A stretch of DNA of 64,000 bases from Candidatus Methanoperedentaceae archaeon. GTDB lineage: Archaea > Halobacteriota > Methanosarcinia > Methanosarcinales > Methanoperedenaceae. Below, piece after piece: positions 53,539 to 62,080 of the stretch; within the stretch, counting starts at the first letter, position 1; each line of letters starts with the position of its first letter. The stretch lies in NCBI GenBank assembly GCA_003104905.1, contig PQAS01000055.1, positions 1 to 64,000 of the forward strand. The letters run 5' to 3'. The position numbers and the translations under genes are program-made. The notes under the pieces were generated by a model that saw nothing but the letters and a program-made list of their open reading frames with translations, was not told where the DNA came from and made no database searches.

Positions 53539-53635
53539 AGTGGGCAGAAAGGGGGATTATGGTGGTATGGAAAAAATATTTTCTCTGCCCACTACAATTC
53601 GTATATATACGAACTAAAGTATTTATAGTTTACGG
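53539..53635 (+). repeat. Direct repeat unit A with hairpin, palindrome and TATA-like motif
   Basis: Unit A starts with AGTGGGCA (53539-53546) paired to TGCCCACT (53586-53593), with GATTATGGTGGTATGG inside. Then come CTACAATTCG and the 16-base perfect palindrome TTCGTATATATACGAA (53598-53613), then CTAAAGTATTTATAGTTTACGG. A second unit with the same order of parts follows 142-147 bases later. The A+T-rich end (about 53619-53628) looks like a TATA box. Confidence 0.65.
53598..53613. promoter_or_regulatory. Palindromic operator-like site, unit A
   Basis: TTCGTATATATACGAA is a perfect 16-base palindrome, six bases before the A+T-rich promoter-like sequence of unit A. The form matches the site at 31161-31176 and the imperfect one in unit B. 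Confidence 0.45.
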
Positions 53636-53680
53636 GTGTCGTAAACATGAGCATTATGTTACAGAGAACAAATAGGAGGT

Positions 53681-53782
53681 AGTGGGCCTTTGGGATTTAT
53701 GGTGGTGTGGTATCGAAAAAAAATATTTTCTATGCCCACTACAATTCGTAAATATGCGAACTAAAGTATATATAGTTTACGG
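53681..53782 (+). repeat. Direct repeat unit B with hairpin, palindrome and TATA-like motif
   Basis: Unit B has AGTGGGC (53681-53687) paired to GCCCACT (53734-53740), GGGATTTATGGTGGTGTGG inside, then TTCGTAAATATGCGAA (53745-53760) and CTAAAGTATATATAGTTTACGG. Its parts match unit A in order while the spacers differ, so the stem, the GGTGGT loop and the palindrome are what has been kept. GGAGG lies just before it. Confidence 0.65.
53745..53760. promoter_or_regulatory. Palindromic operator-like site, unit B
   Basis: TTCGTAAATATGCGAA, a near-perfect palindrome with one unpaired position pair, lies just before the TATA-like GTATATATAG at about 53767-53776. It corresponds to the perfect palindrome in unit A. 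Confidence 0.4.
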
Positions 53783-53855
53783 TCATGGTGATTATGAGTA
53801 TCAAAATTTCTATTATCCGTTAAATGGCCTGGAATTCCACTCAAGGAAAGTAAAC

Positions 53856-53890
53856 TGCCGTAACGGCATATTTATATATTCCCGTAACGC
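53856..53890 (+). promoter_or_regulatory. Promoter with CCGTAACG boxes flanking TATA
   Basis: The palindrome TGCCGTAACGGCA (53856-53868) and a second CCGTAACGC (53882-53890) sit on either side of a TATA-like TTTATATATT (53871-53880). The TATA centre is about 28 bases before the ATG at 53903, so the message may be leaderless. The flanking boxes suggest regulated expression of the small gene and the UbiD gene downstream. Confidence 0.45.
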
Positions 53891-53902
53891 AGTCAGGATA
53901 TC

Positions 53903-54145
53903 ATGAACGAACGAAAATACACCCGATGGAAAAAATGCCTGATATGTGATGATTTTGTGAAACTCATGTTCCCGGAGGACGCAAAAAACATGCTTATCAT
54001 TTACGAACCTGTTGAAGGAATGAGCGATGAATCCAGGAACTGGAAGAAAAAACAACTTGGATACATACATCGGTCATGTCTACAAAAAGTGTCCTGTTTA
54101 AAACAAAGATCTAATGAAGACAGCAGAATTTCTGAGGTCTTATAG
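53903..54145 (+). CDS. Small zinc-finger-like protein upstream of UbiD
   Basis: The 80-residue basic protein has KKCLICDDF and, 40 residues later, YIHRSCLQK, which gives a C-X2-C...H-X2-C pattern like a small treble-clef or zinc ribbon. Its last base is the first base of the GTG start of UbiD, so translation is coupled. Start chosen from the TATA position (leaderless). No family recognised. Confidence 0.6.
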   Translation: MNERKYTRWKKCLICDDFVKLMFPEDAKNMLIIYEPVEGMSDESRNWKKKQLGYIHRSCLQKVSCLKQRSNEDSRISEVL

Positions 54146-55581
54146 TGGCATATAAAGATTTGCGTGAATTTATTGAACTCCTCGAAAAAAGAGGTCTTCT
54201 AAAGCGGATAAAAATTGAAGTGAATGCCGAACTTGAGATTACTGAAATTCTTGACCGTTGCGTGAAAAATAACGGCCCTGCTCTTCTATTTGAAAATGTC
54301 TCAGGCCACAGGACGCCACTATTTGCCAACGCCTTCGGTACTATGGAAAGAATGTGCCTTGCACTCAATGTAAATGATCTTGAAGAAATCGGTGGAAGGA
54401 TCCGCAAACTCATGGAATTTGAAGCCCCATCGGGATTATGGGAAGGAATAAAGAAGCTTCCTGATGTTGTTGAACTTACATCTTTTGCTCCAAAATATGT
54501 AAAATCAGGCCCCTGTAAAGAAGTAATTCTCAATGATAACTTTTCTATCCATGATTTTCCAATATTGAAATGCTGGCCCGGGGACGGAGGCTCATTCATA
54601 ACACTTCCCCTTGTATTCACAAAAAATCCAAAAACCGGGAAGCAGAATGTGGGAATGTACAGGATGCAGGTATATGACGGCAAGACCACAGGCATGCACT
54701 GGCACATCCATAAGCATGGCGCAAGGGATTACGCAGATAGCAACGGAAAAATTGAAGTTGCCGTAGCAATAGGAGCTGACCCTTCTGTTGTGTATAGCGC
54801 TACTGCTCCCCTTCCGGATAATATTGATGAAATGATGTTTGCGGGTTTCCTGCGAAAAAAGAACGTTGAGCTCGTAAAATGTGAAACAGTTGACCTTTAT
54901 GTGCCATCTCATTCCGAGATCGTACTTGAAGGCTATGTGGATGAAAAAGAGCGGCGCACAGAAGGACCTTTTGGGGACCATACAGGATATTATTCTCTTG
55001 CGGATGAATTCCCTGTGTTCCATATTACATGCATTACACACCGGAAGAATCCGATCTATCATGCTACCATTGTGGGAATCCCCCCGATGGAAGACGCATT
55101 TCTCGGAAAGGCGACAGAAAGGATCTTCCTGCCGCTCATGAAAGCGCAGCTTCCTGAAATCGTGGACATCAACCTCCCTGTTGAAGCCGTATTCCACAAC
55201 CTTTGCATCGTTTCAATAAAAAAGCGTTATCCAGGGCACGCAAAGAAGGTCATGTTCGCCCTGTGGGGAATGGGGCAGATGATGTTTGCAAAGACCATTA
55301 TAGTACTTGATGATGATGTGAATGTCCAGGATATGAGAGAAGTCCTGTGGGCGACAACTACCCGGATGGATCCGGCCATGGATGTTACAATTATAGACAA
55401 AGCGCCAACAGATACACTTGACCATGCATCGCCTCTTCCCAATCTTGGCTCCAAAATGGGAATTGACGCCACGCGAAAAGGACCTGATGAAGGTTTTAAT
55501 CGAGAATGGCCGGATGCTTTGAAAATGGATGCTGCTGTAAAAGCGCGGATCGATAAAATATGGAAGGAGATGGGATTATAA
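54145..55581 (+). CDS. UbiD-family decarboxylase
   Basis: UbiD enzymes decarboxylate aromatic acids using prenylated FMN. The 478 residues open MAYKDLREFIELLEKRGLLKRI and carry GMYRMQVYDGKTTGMHWHIHKHGA, a metal-binding region, EGPFGDHTGYYS with the catalytic Glu, and ATTTRMDPAMDV. The start codon is GTG, reading into the stop of the small upstream gene. It resembles the menaquinone decarboxylase (MqnL-type) branch; the UbiA-like prenyltransferase 1.2 kb away supports this. A UbiX partner is not in the window. Confidence 0.85.
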   Translation: MAYKDLREFIELLEKRGLLKRIKIEVNAELEITEILDRCVKNNGPALLFENVSGHRTPLFANAFGTMERMCLALNVNDLEEIGGRIRKLMEFEAPSGLWEGIKKLPDVVELTSFAPKYVKSGPCKEVILNDNFSIHDFPILKCWPGDGGSFITLPLVFTKNPKTGKQNVGMYRMQVYDGKTTGMHWHIHKHGARDYADSNGKIEVAVAIGADPSVVYSATAPLPDNIDEMMFAGFLRKKNVELVKCETVDLYVPSHSEIVLEGYVDEKERRTEGPFGDHTGYYSLADEFPVFHITCITHRKNPIYHATIVGIPPMEDAFLGKATERIFLPLMKAQLPEIVDINLPVEAVFHNLCIVSIKKRYPGHAKKVMFALWGMGQMMFAKTIIVLDDDVNVQDMREVLWATTTRMDPAMDVTIIDKAPTDTLDHASPLPNLGSKMGIDATRKGPDEGFNREWPDALKMDAAVKARIDKIWKEMGL

Positions 55582-55946
55582 CAATATACCTACCACTGTT
55601 TAGTATTCTCATCAATTGATAATTGCCAAAAAGACTAATGTCTTTCAGGTAAGATAATTGTAAATGATGAAAGATCTTGAGAGAATCAAAGGTGGGTATA
55701 GACCACACAAACATTTCCGCAATTTATATCATATTCTAAAGACATTCGCCGTCATTAGAATATATATTATACAGTTATGGGGGAACTCATTCCAGTGGAA
55801 GAGAGCCCAACGCTACCACAATATCAGGTTATCCGCAGGTAGCGGATCAGTCAAAGCTGATCCCTTCGTTCATCCGGATAGAAATCCGTGATTTTATCGA
55901 CTCATTTGAGGAAGTGATTCTTTGTAGAGATGTCTGCGGACAGGTT
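55582..55946. other. Gene-free stretch between UbiD and GPN genes
   Basis: A 75-codon frame at 55664-55891 (+) is not called: no ribosome site, odd composition, and it overlaps the candidate RNA hairpins. The first half is A+T-rich without other signals. Confidence 0.5.
55790..55945 (+). ncRNA. Possible structured RNA between UbiD and GPN GTPase genes
   Basis: After a TATA-like AGAATATATATTATAC (55757-55772), the following 155 bases contain a chain of hairpins: ATCCGC-aggta-GCGGAT (55831-55847), GATCAG-tcaaag-CTGATC (55845-55862, sharing three bases with the first), CGGAT-agaa-ATCCG (55875-55888), CTCATTTGAG (55901-55910) and TGTC-tgcg-GACA (55931-55942). No good reading frame is present, although a fragment FIRIEIRDFIDSFEEVIL can be read in one frame, so a decayed gene is an alternative. 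Confidence 0.35.
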
Positions 55947-56711
55947 CTAATCCCTTCTCAGGTCCTCGCCTCCGAAATATATCTGCTGCACCGTGTTGTA
56001 TATGCCTTCCATTCCTGAACCATACGTCGATGATGCAGGTATAATATTCTGGTTTGCTCCGAATGATTTTAAAGCAGAAAGGAACTCAATACTCAGCTGG
56101 CTTTGCATTGAGGGTGCCTCATTATGGATCTCATCTTCAAGATCCGCCATATTCATGCTCCAGTTCATTATCCTGTTTCGTTCATCTTCGGTCAGCAGAT
56201 CGGATTTTGGCAGGATATTGATAAAAGGAACATTGAACCTGACCTGCACCGAAGCCGCCTGGAGCATTAACGAAATAAAACCTGAAGGTGTCTTTGAAAT
56301 CACGGGATCATACAGGAAACCGATAATTGACTGATCGGCGCCAAGAGTATCAATAAGGAATTTGCCCGACTGGCGGAGCACGAACAATTCCATCTGCCCC
56401 GGAGTATCAAAAATGACATAATCGGAATCAAAGCTATCAATTATTTCTTTCATTTCGTCGATATTCAGGGCAATAAGATCAGAGGCAAGTACCTGGGCGC
56501 CATTGGGTCCGACGTCATATTCTTCCATCACTTCATCTAATTTTACCCAGTCCCTGATATCCACGTCGGGAACATATGGAGCTTTTTCGATGCCCGGGTC
56601 GAGATTTACCGTAATTGCATCATACCTCTGGTTTTCCATCCATCCAAAAAAAGCGTTTGTAAGTGAAGACTTGCCGCTTCCCGCCGAGCCGATAAAATAA
56701 AGGTTGATCAT
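55947..56711 (-). CDS. GPN-loop GTPase
   Basis: From the ATG at 56711 the protein has 254 residues: Walker A IGSAGSGKSSLTNAF close to the N-terminus, the family's GPNGAQVLASD (GPN loop), FDTPGQMELF (G3) and ILPKSDLLTEDE (G4). A longer reading starts at a TTG (56738) without support. GPN GTPases are dimers in archaea and eukaryotes that help assemble complexes such as RNA polymerase. The gene is divergent from the prenyltransferase. Confidence 0.9.
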   Translation of the reverse strand: MINLYFIGSAGSGKSSLTNAFFGWMENQRYDAITVNLDPGIEKAPYVPDVDIRDWVKLDEVMEEYDVGPNGAQVLASDLIALNIDEMKEIIDSFDSDYVIFDTPGQMELFVLRQSGKFLIDTLGADQSIIGFLYDPVISKTPSGFISLMLQAASVQVRFNVPFINILPKSDLLTEDERNRIMNWSMNMADLEDEIHNEAPSMQSQLSIEFLSALKSFGANQNIIPASSTYGSGMEGIYNTVQQIYFGGEDLRRD

Positions 56712-56755
56712 TGCTATCAGGTTGTTAATATCGGTCAAGAGAGAAAAGATTATTG

Positions 56756-57643
56756 ATGCTGAAAAAATTGAAATTATATGCGGATTTCGTGATGCTCAAG
56801 CATACGGTTTTTGCTATCCCTTTTGCCTATTTAGGAGCTTTTCTTGCAAGCGGTGGAGTTCCAACAATCCGGATCCTGTTCTGGGTGGGACTTGCTTTCC
56901 TGGGAGCACGAAGCGCTGCAATGGCGTTGAATAACCTCATTGACAGGGACATTGACGCAAAAAATCCCAGGACATCGGCTCGCGAGCTTCCATCAGGCAG
57001 GATATCATTAATAGAAGTACGGGCAATTATCATAATATCATATTTGTTCCTATTTTACTCAGCATTTAAATTGAATCCATTATGCCTGTTACTTGCACCT
57101 GTAATTCCCGTTACTTCAATAATATATCCCTATCTTAAAAGATTCCTTCCCATATCACATTTCGTCCTGGGTTTGAACCTTGGTTATGCGCCTGTGGGAG
57201 GATGGCTTGCCGTAACCGGCGAATTCAATTATCCTTTAGGCACAAATGAGATCGCGATGCTGATTCTTATGTTCGCGGTCACTTTATGGGTAGCCGGATT
57301 TGATATTATTTATTCGCTGATGGATATTGATTTTGATCTCAGGAACAGGTTGTATTCAGTGCCAACTTTTTTTGGGGTTAAAAGAGCGCTTTTTGTTTCC
57401 TTCCTGTCACATATTTTAATGCTTGCACTTCTTGTATGGTTGATGTTCGTGCTGGACCTCGGGATTATTTTTAAGATGGGGCTTTTAGTAATTGCCGCTC
57501 TTATATTGTATGAACATACTCTTGTTAAAGCTGATAATTTTTCCAATGTTCAAATTGCTTTCTTTAATGTGAATGCGGGCGTGAGTTTGAGCATGCTGGC
57601 GTTTACCGTGATGGATATAGTTTTTAGGGCACCCAAACCATAA
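56756..57643 (+). CDS. UbiA-family prenyltransferase (MqnP-like)
   Basis: The 295-residue membrane protein has about eight helices and the two UbiA aspartate motifs: NNLIDRDIDAKNPRT and the second motif YSLMDIDFDLRNRLYS. FVMLKHTVFAIPFAYLGAFL and the ARELPSGR tail of motif 1 match the TIGR01475/MqnP group, which attaches a polyprenyl chain to an aromatic ring in menaquinone synthesis. Proximity to UbiD supports this role. Confidence 0.85.
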   Translation: MLKKLKLYADFVMLKHTVFAIPFAYLGAFLASGGVPTIRILFWVGLAFLGARSAAMALNNLIDRDIDAKNPRTSARELPSGRISLIEVRAIIIISYLFLFYSAFKLNPLCLLLAPVIPVTSIIYPYLKRFLPISHFVLGLNLGYAPVGGWLAVTGEFNYPLGTNEIAMLILMFAVTLWVAGFDIIYSLMDIDFDLRNRLYSVPTFFGVKRALFVSFLSHILMLALLVWLMFVLDLGIIFKMGLLVIAALILYEHTLVKADNFSNVQIAFFNVNAGVSLSMLAFTVMDIVFRAPKP

Positions 57644-57724
57644 ATCCATCTCTTTTAATCAATATGCCTGGCCTTCATGATATTCTAATTTATTCCTTGT
57701 AATCATGTTCTGTCATAGAAAATC

Positions 57725-57794
57725 AACCACAGAGTACACAGAGGGCACAGAGAGGAGGGGTTTATTCTCTGTGTACTCTGTGCCCTCTATGGTT
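57725..57794. repeat. Dispersed imperfect palindrome, copy 2
   Basis: AACCACAGAG (57725-57734), then TACACAGAGGGCACAGAG, then after a short centre TCTCTGTGTACTCTGTGCCCTCTATGGTT; the two arms are nearly perfect complements of each other. It has the same ends as the repeat at 28906-28976 but different middle words, so both belong to one loose family. Confidence 0.65.
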
Positions 57795-57851
57795 TTTCAA
57801 ACAAAAATATAATATCTCAACTTCTTTTCTGCGAACATTATTTGTAATCCC

Positions 57852-58169
57852 ATGACAATAACTTCCTTCATGCGCAAAAAACAGAAAGACTGGGCAAAGG
57901 ACATGGCATACCAGCGAATCAACCGGCTTTTTGAGCTTGCTCGAACTGAATTCACGAAAAATCCCGGTTACAGCAATCGATATGTGCAGATTGCAAGGAA
58001 AATCGGAATGAGATACAGGGTCAGGATCCCGCAAGAGTTCAAGCGGCAAATATGCAAGCACTGTCATGCATATCTGGTTCAGGGCGTGACGGCACACACA
58101 AGGCTCCAGGGCACCCATATATCTACAACATGTTCAATATGCGGAAAACAAATGAGAATGCCTTGCTGA
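57852..58169 (+). CDS. rnp4: RNase P protein component 4 (Rpp21 homologue)
   Basis: The 105-residue basic protein has an N-terminal helical half (AKDMAYQRINRLFELA) and a C-terminal zinc ribbon with CKHCHAYL and CSICGKQMRMPC. These are features of archaeal Rnp4, which binds RNase P RNA with Rnp1 and helps 5' processing of pre-tRNA. The first ATG (57852) is used; an ATG six codons on is possible. Confidence 0.9.
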   Translation: MTITSFMRKKQKDWAKDMAYQRINRLFELARTEFTKNPGYSNRYVQIARKIGMRYRVRIPQEFKRQICKHCHAYLVQGVTAHTRLQGTHISTTCSICGKQMRMPC

Positions 58170-58181
58170 AAGACTGGTAAT

Positions 58182-58778
58182 ATGGAAAATATCTTTGAGC
58201 CTGAAACTTTTTCGTTGATAATCCTGCCAATTCTTATCTTTTTAGCCCGTATTATAGATGTTACATTCGGAACTATCAGGATAATATTCGTTTCAAGGGG
58301 TTTGAAATGGCTTGCCCCGGTTTTCGGATTTTTCGAAATAATGATCTGGCTCTTTGCGATCGGCCAGGTCTTTGGCAATTTGACAAATATCAGGTATTAT
58401 GTTGCCTATGCAGGGGGTTTTGCCTGCGGGAACTTCGTGGGTATCTGGATTGAAGAGAAAATGGCAATTGGTACCCTGGTCGTTCGAACTATAACAAAGA
58501 ATAATGGAATTCAATTAATGGAAATGCTGAGGTCACAGAGTTTTGGTGTTACAAGCATTGACGCAGAGGGTGCGACCGGAAAAGTAAAGATCATTTATTC
58601 TATCATTAAGCGTCGAGACCTTCCAAAAATTGTTGAAATAATTAAAAAATTCAATCCCAGGGCGTTTTACTCCGTAGAGGAGGTCAGGTCTGCAAGTGAA
58701 GGTATATTTCCGCCCGAAAAACAAAGATCAATGGATAATTTCCCGGGTTTTTTCAGGCTTATGAGGCCGGGAAAATGA
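58182..58778 (+). CDS. UPF0316 (DUF5698/DUF2179) membrane protein
   Basis: The 198 residues hold three membrane segments, [19 protein letters not shown], the mark of UPF0316, and a soluble C-terminal DUF2179-like domain ([24 protein letters not shown] type). The function is unknown. It lies 12 bases after rnp4, and overlaps the next gene by four bases (ATGA), so rnp4-UPF0316-yyaL form an operon. Confidence 0.85.
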   Translation: MENIFEPETFSLIILPILIFLARIIDVTFGTIRIIFVSRGLKWLAPVFGFFEIMIWLFAIGQVFGNLTNIRYYVAYAGGFACGNFVGIWIEEKMAIGTLVVRTITKNNGIQLMEMLRSQSFGVTSIDAEGATGKVKIIYSIIKRRDLPKIVEIIKKFNPRAFYSVEEVRSASEGIFPPEKQRSMDNFPGFFRLMRPGK

Positions 58779-60832
58779 ATACAGGCACGGGGAAAACCAA
58801 CAGGTTAATCTATGAAAAAAGCCCGTACCTTCTGCAGCATGCATATAATCCTGTAAATTGGTTTCCATGGGGGGAGGAAGCATTTGAAAAGGCAAAAAAA
58901 GAAGATAAACCTGTTTTTCTATCGATCGGATATTCCACATGCCACTGGTGCCATGTTATGGAAAAGGAATCCTTTGAGGATGATGAAGTTGCTTCTTTAA
59001 TGAATGATGTGTTTGTAAGTATCAAGGTCGATAGGGAAGAAAGACCTGATATTGACAGCATCTATATGGCATTATGCCAGGCAATGACAGGAAGCGGGGG
59101 ATGGCCGCTTAATTTGATACTGACACCAGACAAGAAACCATTTCATGCTTTGACCTATATCCCGAAAGAAAACAGGTTCGGCAGAACTGGTATGATGGGA
59201 CTCATACCACAGATAAAACAACTGTGGGACTCGCACAGGGATATGGTTGAAGATGCGGCAGAACGGAATTTAAATGCACTTGATACCGGATCATCCACCG
59301 GTGAAAAACCCGGTGCAGCAATATTGCATCAAACTTATGAACAGATCCTGTACTTGTTCGATGAAGAACATGGAGGTTTTGGTATCGCGCCTAAATTCCC
59401 AACACCTCATAACCTTATGTTCCTTCTTCGCTACTGGAAGCGAACAGGAAATAAAATTGCCCTCATAATGGTTGAAAAAACACTTTCAGCCATGCGTAAT
59501 GGCGGGATATATGACCACATTGGATTTGGTTTTCATCGATATTCGATTGATTCGGGATGGCTTGTACCCCATTTTGAAAAAATGCTCTATGACCAGGCGA
59601 TGCTGGCAATGGCATATACCGAAGCTTACCAGGCAACCGGAAAAGAAGAGTACAAAAAAACATGCCGTGAAATTCTTACCTATGTAATGAGGGATATGAC
59701 CTCACATGAGGGGGGATTTTATTCAGGCGAAGATGCTGACTCTGAGGGTGAAGAAGGGAGATTTTACCTCTGGACTACGAACGAAATACGCCAGGTCCTC
59801 AGTAATGAAGAGAATGAATTTATAACAAAGATCTTCAATATCAAAGAGAAGGGTAATTTCCAGGAAGGAAACGTTCGAAATATCTTTTATTTGCCTGCTC
59901 CTGAAGTATCCGATCTTCCAGATGCAAACAATGAAAAGAAGATTGACTCATTGCGAGGCAAATTATTCAATGCCCGTGAAAACCGTATTCATCCTGGAAA
60001 AGATGACAAGATCCTGACTGACTGGAATGGATTGATGATAGCAGCCCTGGCTAAGGCTTCCCAGGCTTTTGACGAACCCGGATTATCAAAAGCCGCAGGA
60101 AAAGCCGCCGATTTCATTCTTTCTAAAATGCATAACGAAAAGAGGGTGCTTTTCCACCGTTACAGGGATGGAGAAACTGCAATTTCCGGATTCCTGGATG
60201 ATTATTCTTTCCTGATATGGGGATTGCTGGAACTTTATGAGGCAACCTTCGATATCCATTATTTGAAAGCTGCCATTGAACTCAATGAAGATCTACTTAC
60301 ATATTTCTGGGATAAAAGGGAGGGGGGATTTTTCATTACATCTGAGGATGTCGGGAATATTCTGGTAAGAAAAAAAGACATATACGATGGTGCAGTTCCC
60401 TCAGGCAACTCGGTTGCGATGCTGAACCTGGTCAGGCTTGGCAGGATCAAGGCTGACCCTGAACTTGAACGCAAAGCAGAAGCTATCGAGCAGGCATTCT
60501 CAAAGGTAATTGAGGTGGCGCCAGCAGGATATACTATGCTTATGTCGGCGCTTGACTTTGCTTTGGGGCCTTCGGAAGAAATTGTTATTACAGGGGATTT
60601 GCAGGCAGATGATATAAAAAATATGCTAATGGCCCTTAGAACAGAATTCATCCCAAATAAAGTCGTAATTTTTCGGCCGGATGAAGAAAGTGAAATAACG
60701 CGTATTTCAGAATATACTAAAAACCTATCAAGCATGAATGGCAAGGCTACTGCCTATGTATGCCGAAATTTCAACTGCATATTACCTGTAACGGAACCGG
60801 GGAAAATGCTTGAACTATTACATCTGAGGTAA
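58775..60832 (+). CDS. Thioredoxin-domain protein of the YyaL (DUF255) family
   Basis: The 685-residue protein opens with [29 protein letters not shown], has a thioredoxin-like Cys pair in [14 protein letters not shown], and a long alpha-alpha barrel related to N-acylglucosamine 2-epimerases ([45 protein letters not shown]). The family's physiological role is unclear. Last gene of the operon with rnp4. Confidence 0.88.
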   Translation: MNTGTGKTNRLIYEKSPYLLQHAYNPVNWFPWGEEAFEKAKKEDKPVFLSIGYSTCHWCHVMEKESFEDDEVASLMNDVFVSIKVDREERPDIDSIYMALCQAMTGSGGWPLNLILTPDKKPFHALTYIPKENRFGRTGMMGLIPQIKQLWDSHRDMVEDAAERNLNALDTGSSTGEKPGAAILHQTYEQILYLFDEEHGGFGIAPKFPTPHNLMFLLRYWKRTGNKIALIMVEKTLSAMRNGGIYDHIGFGFHRYSIDSGWLVPHFEKMLYDQAMLAMAYTEAYQATGKEEYKKTCREILTYVMRDMTSHEGGFYSGEDADSEGEEGRFYLWTTNEIRQVLSNEENEFITKIFNIKEKGNFQEGNVRNIFYLPAPEVSDLPDANNEKKIDSLRGKLFNARENRIHPGKDDKILTDWNGLMIAALAKASQAFDEPGLSKAAGKAADFILSKMHNEKRVLFHRYRDGETAISGFLDDYSFLIWGLLELYEATFDIHYLKAAIELNEDLLTYFWDKREGGFFITSEDVGNILVRKKDIYDGAVPSGNSVAMLNLVRLGRIKADPELERKAEAIEQAFSKVIEVAPAGYTMLMSALDFALGPSEEIVITGDLQADDIKNMLMALRTEFIPNKVVIFRPDEESEITRISEYTKNLSSMNGKATAYVCRNFNCILPVTEPGKMLELLHLR

Positions 60833-61234
60833 AATAGGCATTTATATCACATTACATCCATCTAAAAACCAATAAAAACTAAAATATACTTCACAGTACC
60901 TTGAAAACATATATCAAACTAAAATAATTGTCGGATTACTTATATTTGTTTAGGATGTATTGACAAAATGAGGAAGCCATTTTCGCCACTCCTATACTGT
61001 CAACCATTGGAATATAATTTTTGGCTTCCTCAACCACCAACCCCCGTTATGGAAATATATAATCACCCACCACATTCCCAACCTATCCTTTCCAATACCA
61101 CTAACTAATTAACTTGGTTATCAGGTTTAAATGATTTTACCCAAACTTTTCCCTATACCATCAAACAAATGTTTTTTCCACCTAATGAAGTCCCGGACAG
61201 AAAGGTAAATTAGTTTGAAATTATATTAACGCAT
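60833..61234. other. Gene-free stretch with candidate RNA
   Basis: Apart from the candidate RNA at 60939-61032, this 402-base gap holds C-rich, G-poor sequence (61030-61110) and TTACCCAAAC (around 61139), a word also present downstream of the first candidate RNA (around 937-947). No reading frame of interest is seen. Confidence 0.5.
60939..61035 (+). ncRNA. Candidate small structured RNA upstream of the surface-polysaccharide genes
   Basis: The TATA-like CTTATATT (60939-60946) is followed about 26 bases later by an 11-bp perfect inverted repeat TGAGGAAGCCA (60969-60979) / TGGCTTCCTCA (61022-61032) enclosing 42 bases. The interior has CCACTCCTATACTG, a loose match to the CACCCCTACC and CACCCTATCC words in the two other candidates. 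It follows the same plan (TATA, closing stem at the expected start). No reading frame. Confidence 0.42.
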
Positions 61235-62080
61235 ATGTCTTTTGCCAGAGACCTTCAAATTGCTGCATTAATTATTATTTTGACAATATTATTCATATTG
61301 ATCCCTCCTCTCAATAACAGCCCTATCAGAACAATTCTGGGTATCGCAATGGTATTATTTCTACCCGGTTATTCCCTGATCGCAGCCCTATTCACCCGGA
61401 AAAACGATCTTGATGGTATAGAGAGACTTGCATTGAGCTTTGGATTGAGCATCGCAGTTGTTCCATTGATCGGTCTTGGATTGAACTTTACACCATTCGG
61501 GATAAGACTTGTACCGCTCCTTATCTCCCTTTCAGTTTTCACTCTGGCAATGCTTATGATAGCGCATTACAGGAGATCAAAGATATCCGGGGAAGAGAGA
61601 TTTAAGGTTTCATTTTCAAACTTATATTCTCCCATATTCAGTTCAAAACAAGGAGTGGATAAGATTCTCACGATAATTCTGATTATATCAATACTGGTTT
61701 CGATAATTACGTTAATATATGTTATTGTTACACCAAAACAGGGTGAGAAATTCACTGAATTTTATATACTGGGAGATAATGGGACGGCTCAGGGCTACCC
61801 GACCTTGATGGAAGCCGGAAAAAATAGCAGCGTCATAGTAGGCATTACAAATCACGAATATGTGCTGACCAACTATACGCTTGACATTTCACTTGAGAAC
61901 GTTTCTATTAATAAAATGAATGTCCAGCTTATGCATAATTCTTCATGGAAGAAAAAAATATTTATAACTCCGAAAAAAACCGGAAATAAACTCAAACTTG
62001 AATTCCTGCTTTATAAAGAAGATAATTTTACGGCACCGTACAGGGATCTTCATCTATGGGTGAATGTGTCTTCAACCTGA
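61235..62080 (+). CDS. DUF1616 membrane protein
   Basis: The 281-residue protein has four membrane helices in the first half (PLNNSPIRTILGIAMVLFLPGYSLIAALF is the DUF1616 signature), a fifth at about 145-165, and an extracellular domain with EFYILGDNGTAQGYPTLMEAG and many NxS/T sites. The family is linked to cell-surface polysaccharides and S-layer glycosylation in archaea. Its 3' end overlaps the convergent glycosyltransferase gene by 53 bases. Confidence 0.8.
   Translation: MSFARDLQIAALIIILTILFILIPPLNNSPIRTILGIAMVLFLPGYSLIAALFTRKNDLDGIERLALSFGLSIAVVPLIGLGLNFTPFGIRLVPLLISLSVFTLAMLMIAHYRRSKISGEERFKVSFSNLYSPIFSSKQGVDKILTIILIISILVSIITLIYVIVTPKQGEKFTEFYILGDNGTAQGYPTLMEAGKNSSVIVGITNHEYVLTNYTLDISLENVSINKMNVQLMHNSSWKKKIFITPKKTGNKLKLEFLLYKEDNFTAPYRDLHLWVNVSST

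Noticed and set aside
54111-54707. 198-codon frame on the minus strand inside UbiD
   Set aside because: It is a shadow of the UbiD codons, with low-complexity serine/phenylalanine content and no start signal.
55664-55891. 75-codon frame (+) downstream of UbiD
   Set aside because: No start signal and it runs through a chain of hairpins; composition unlike a protein.
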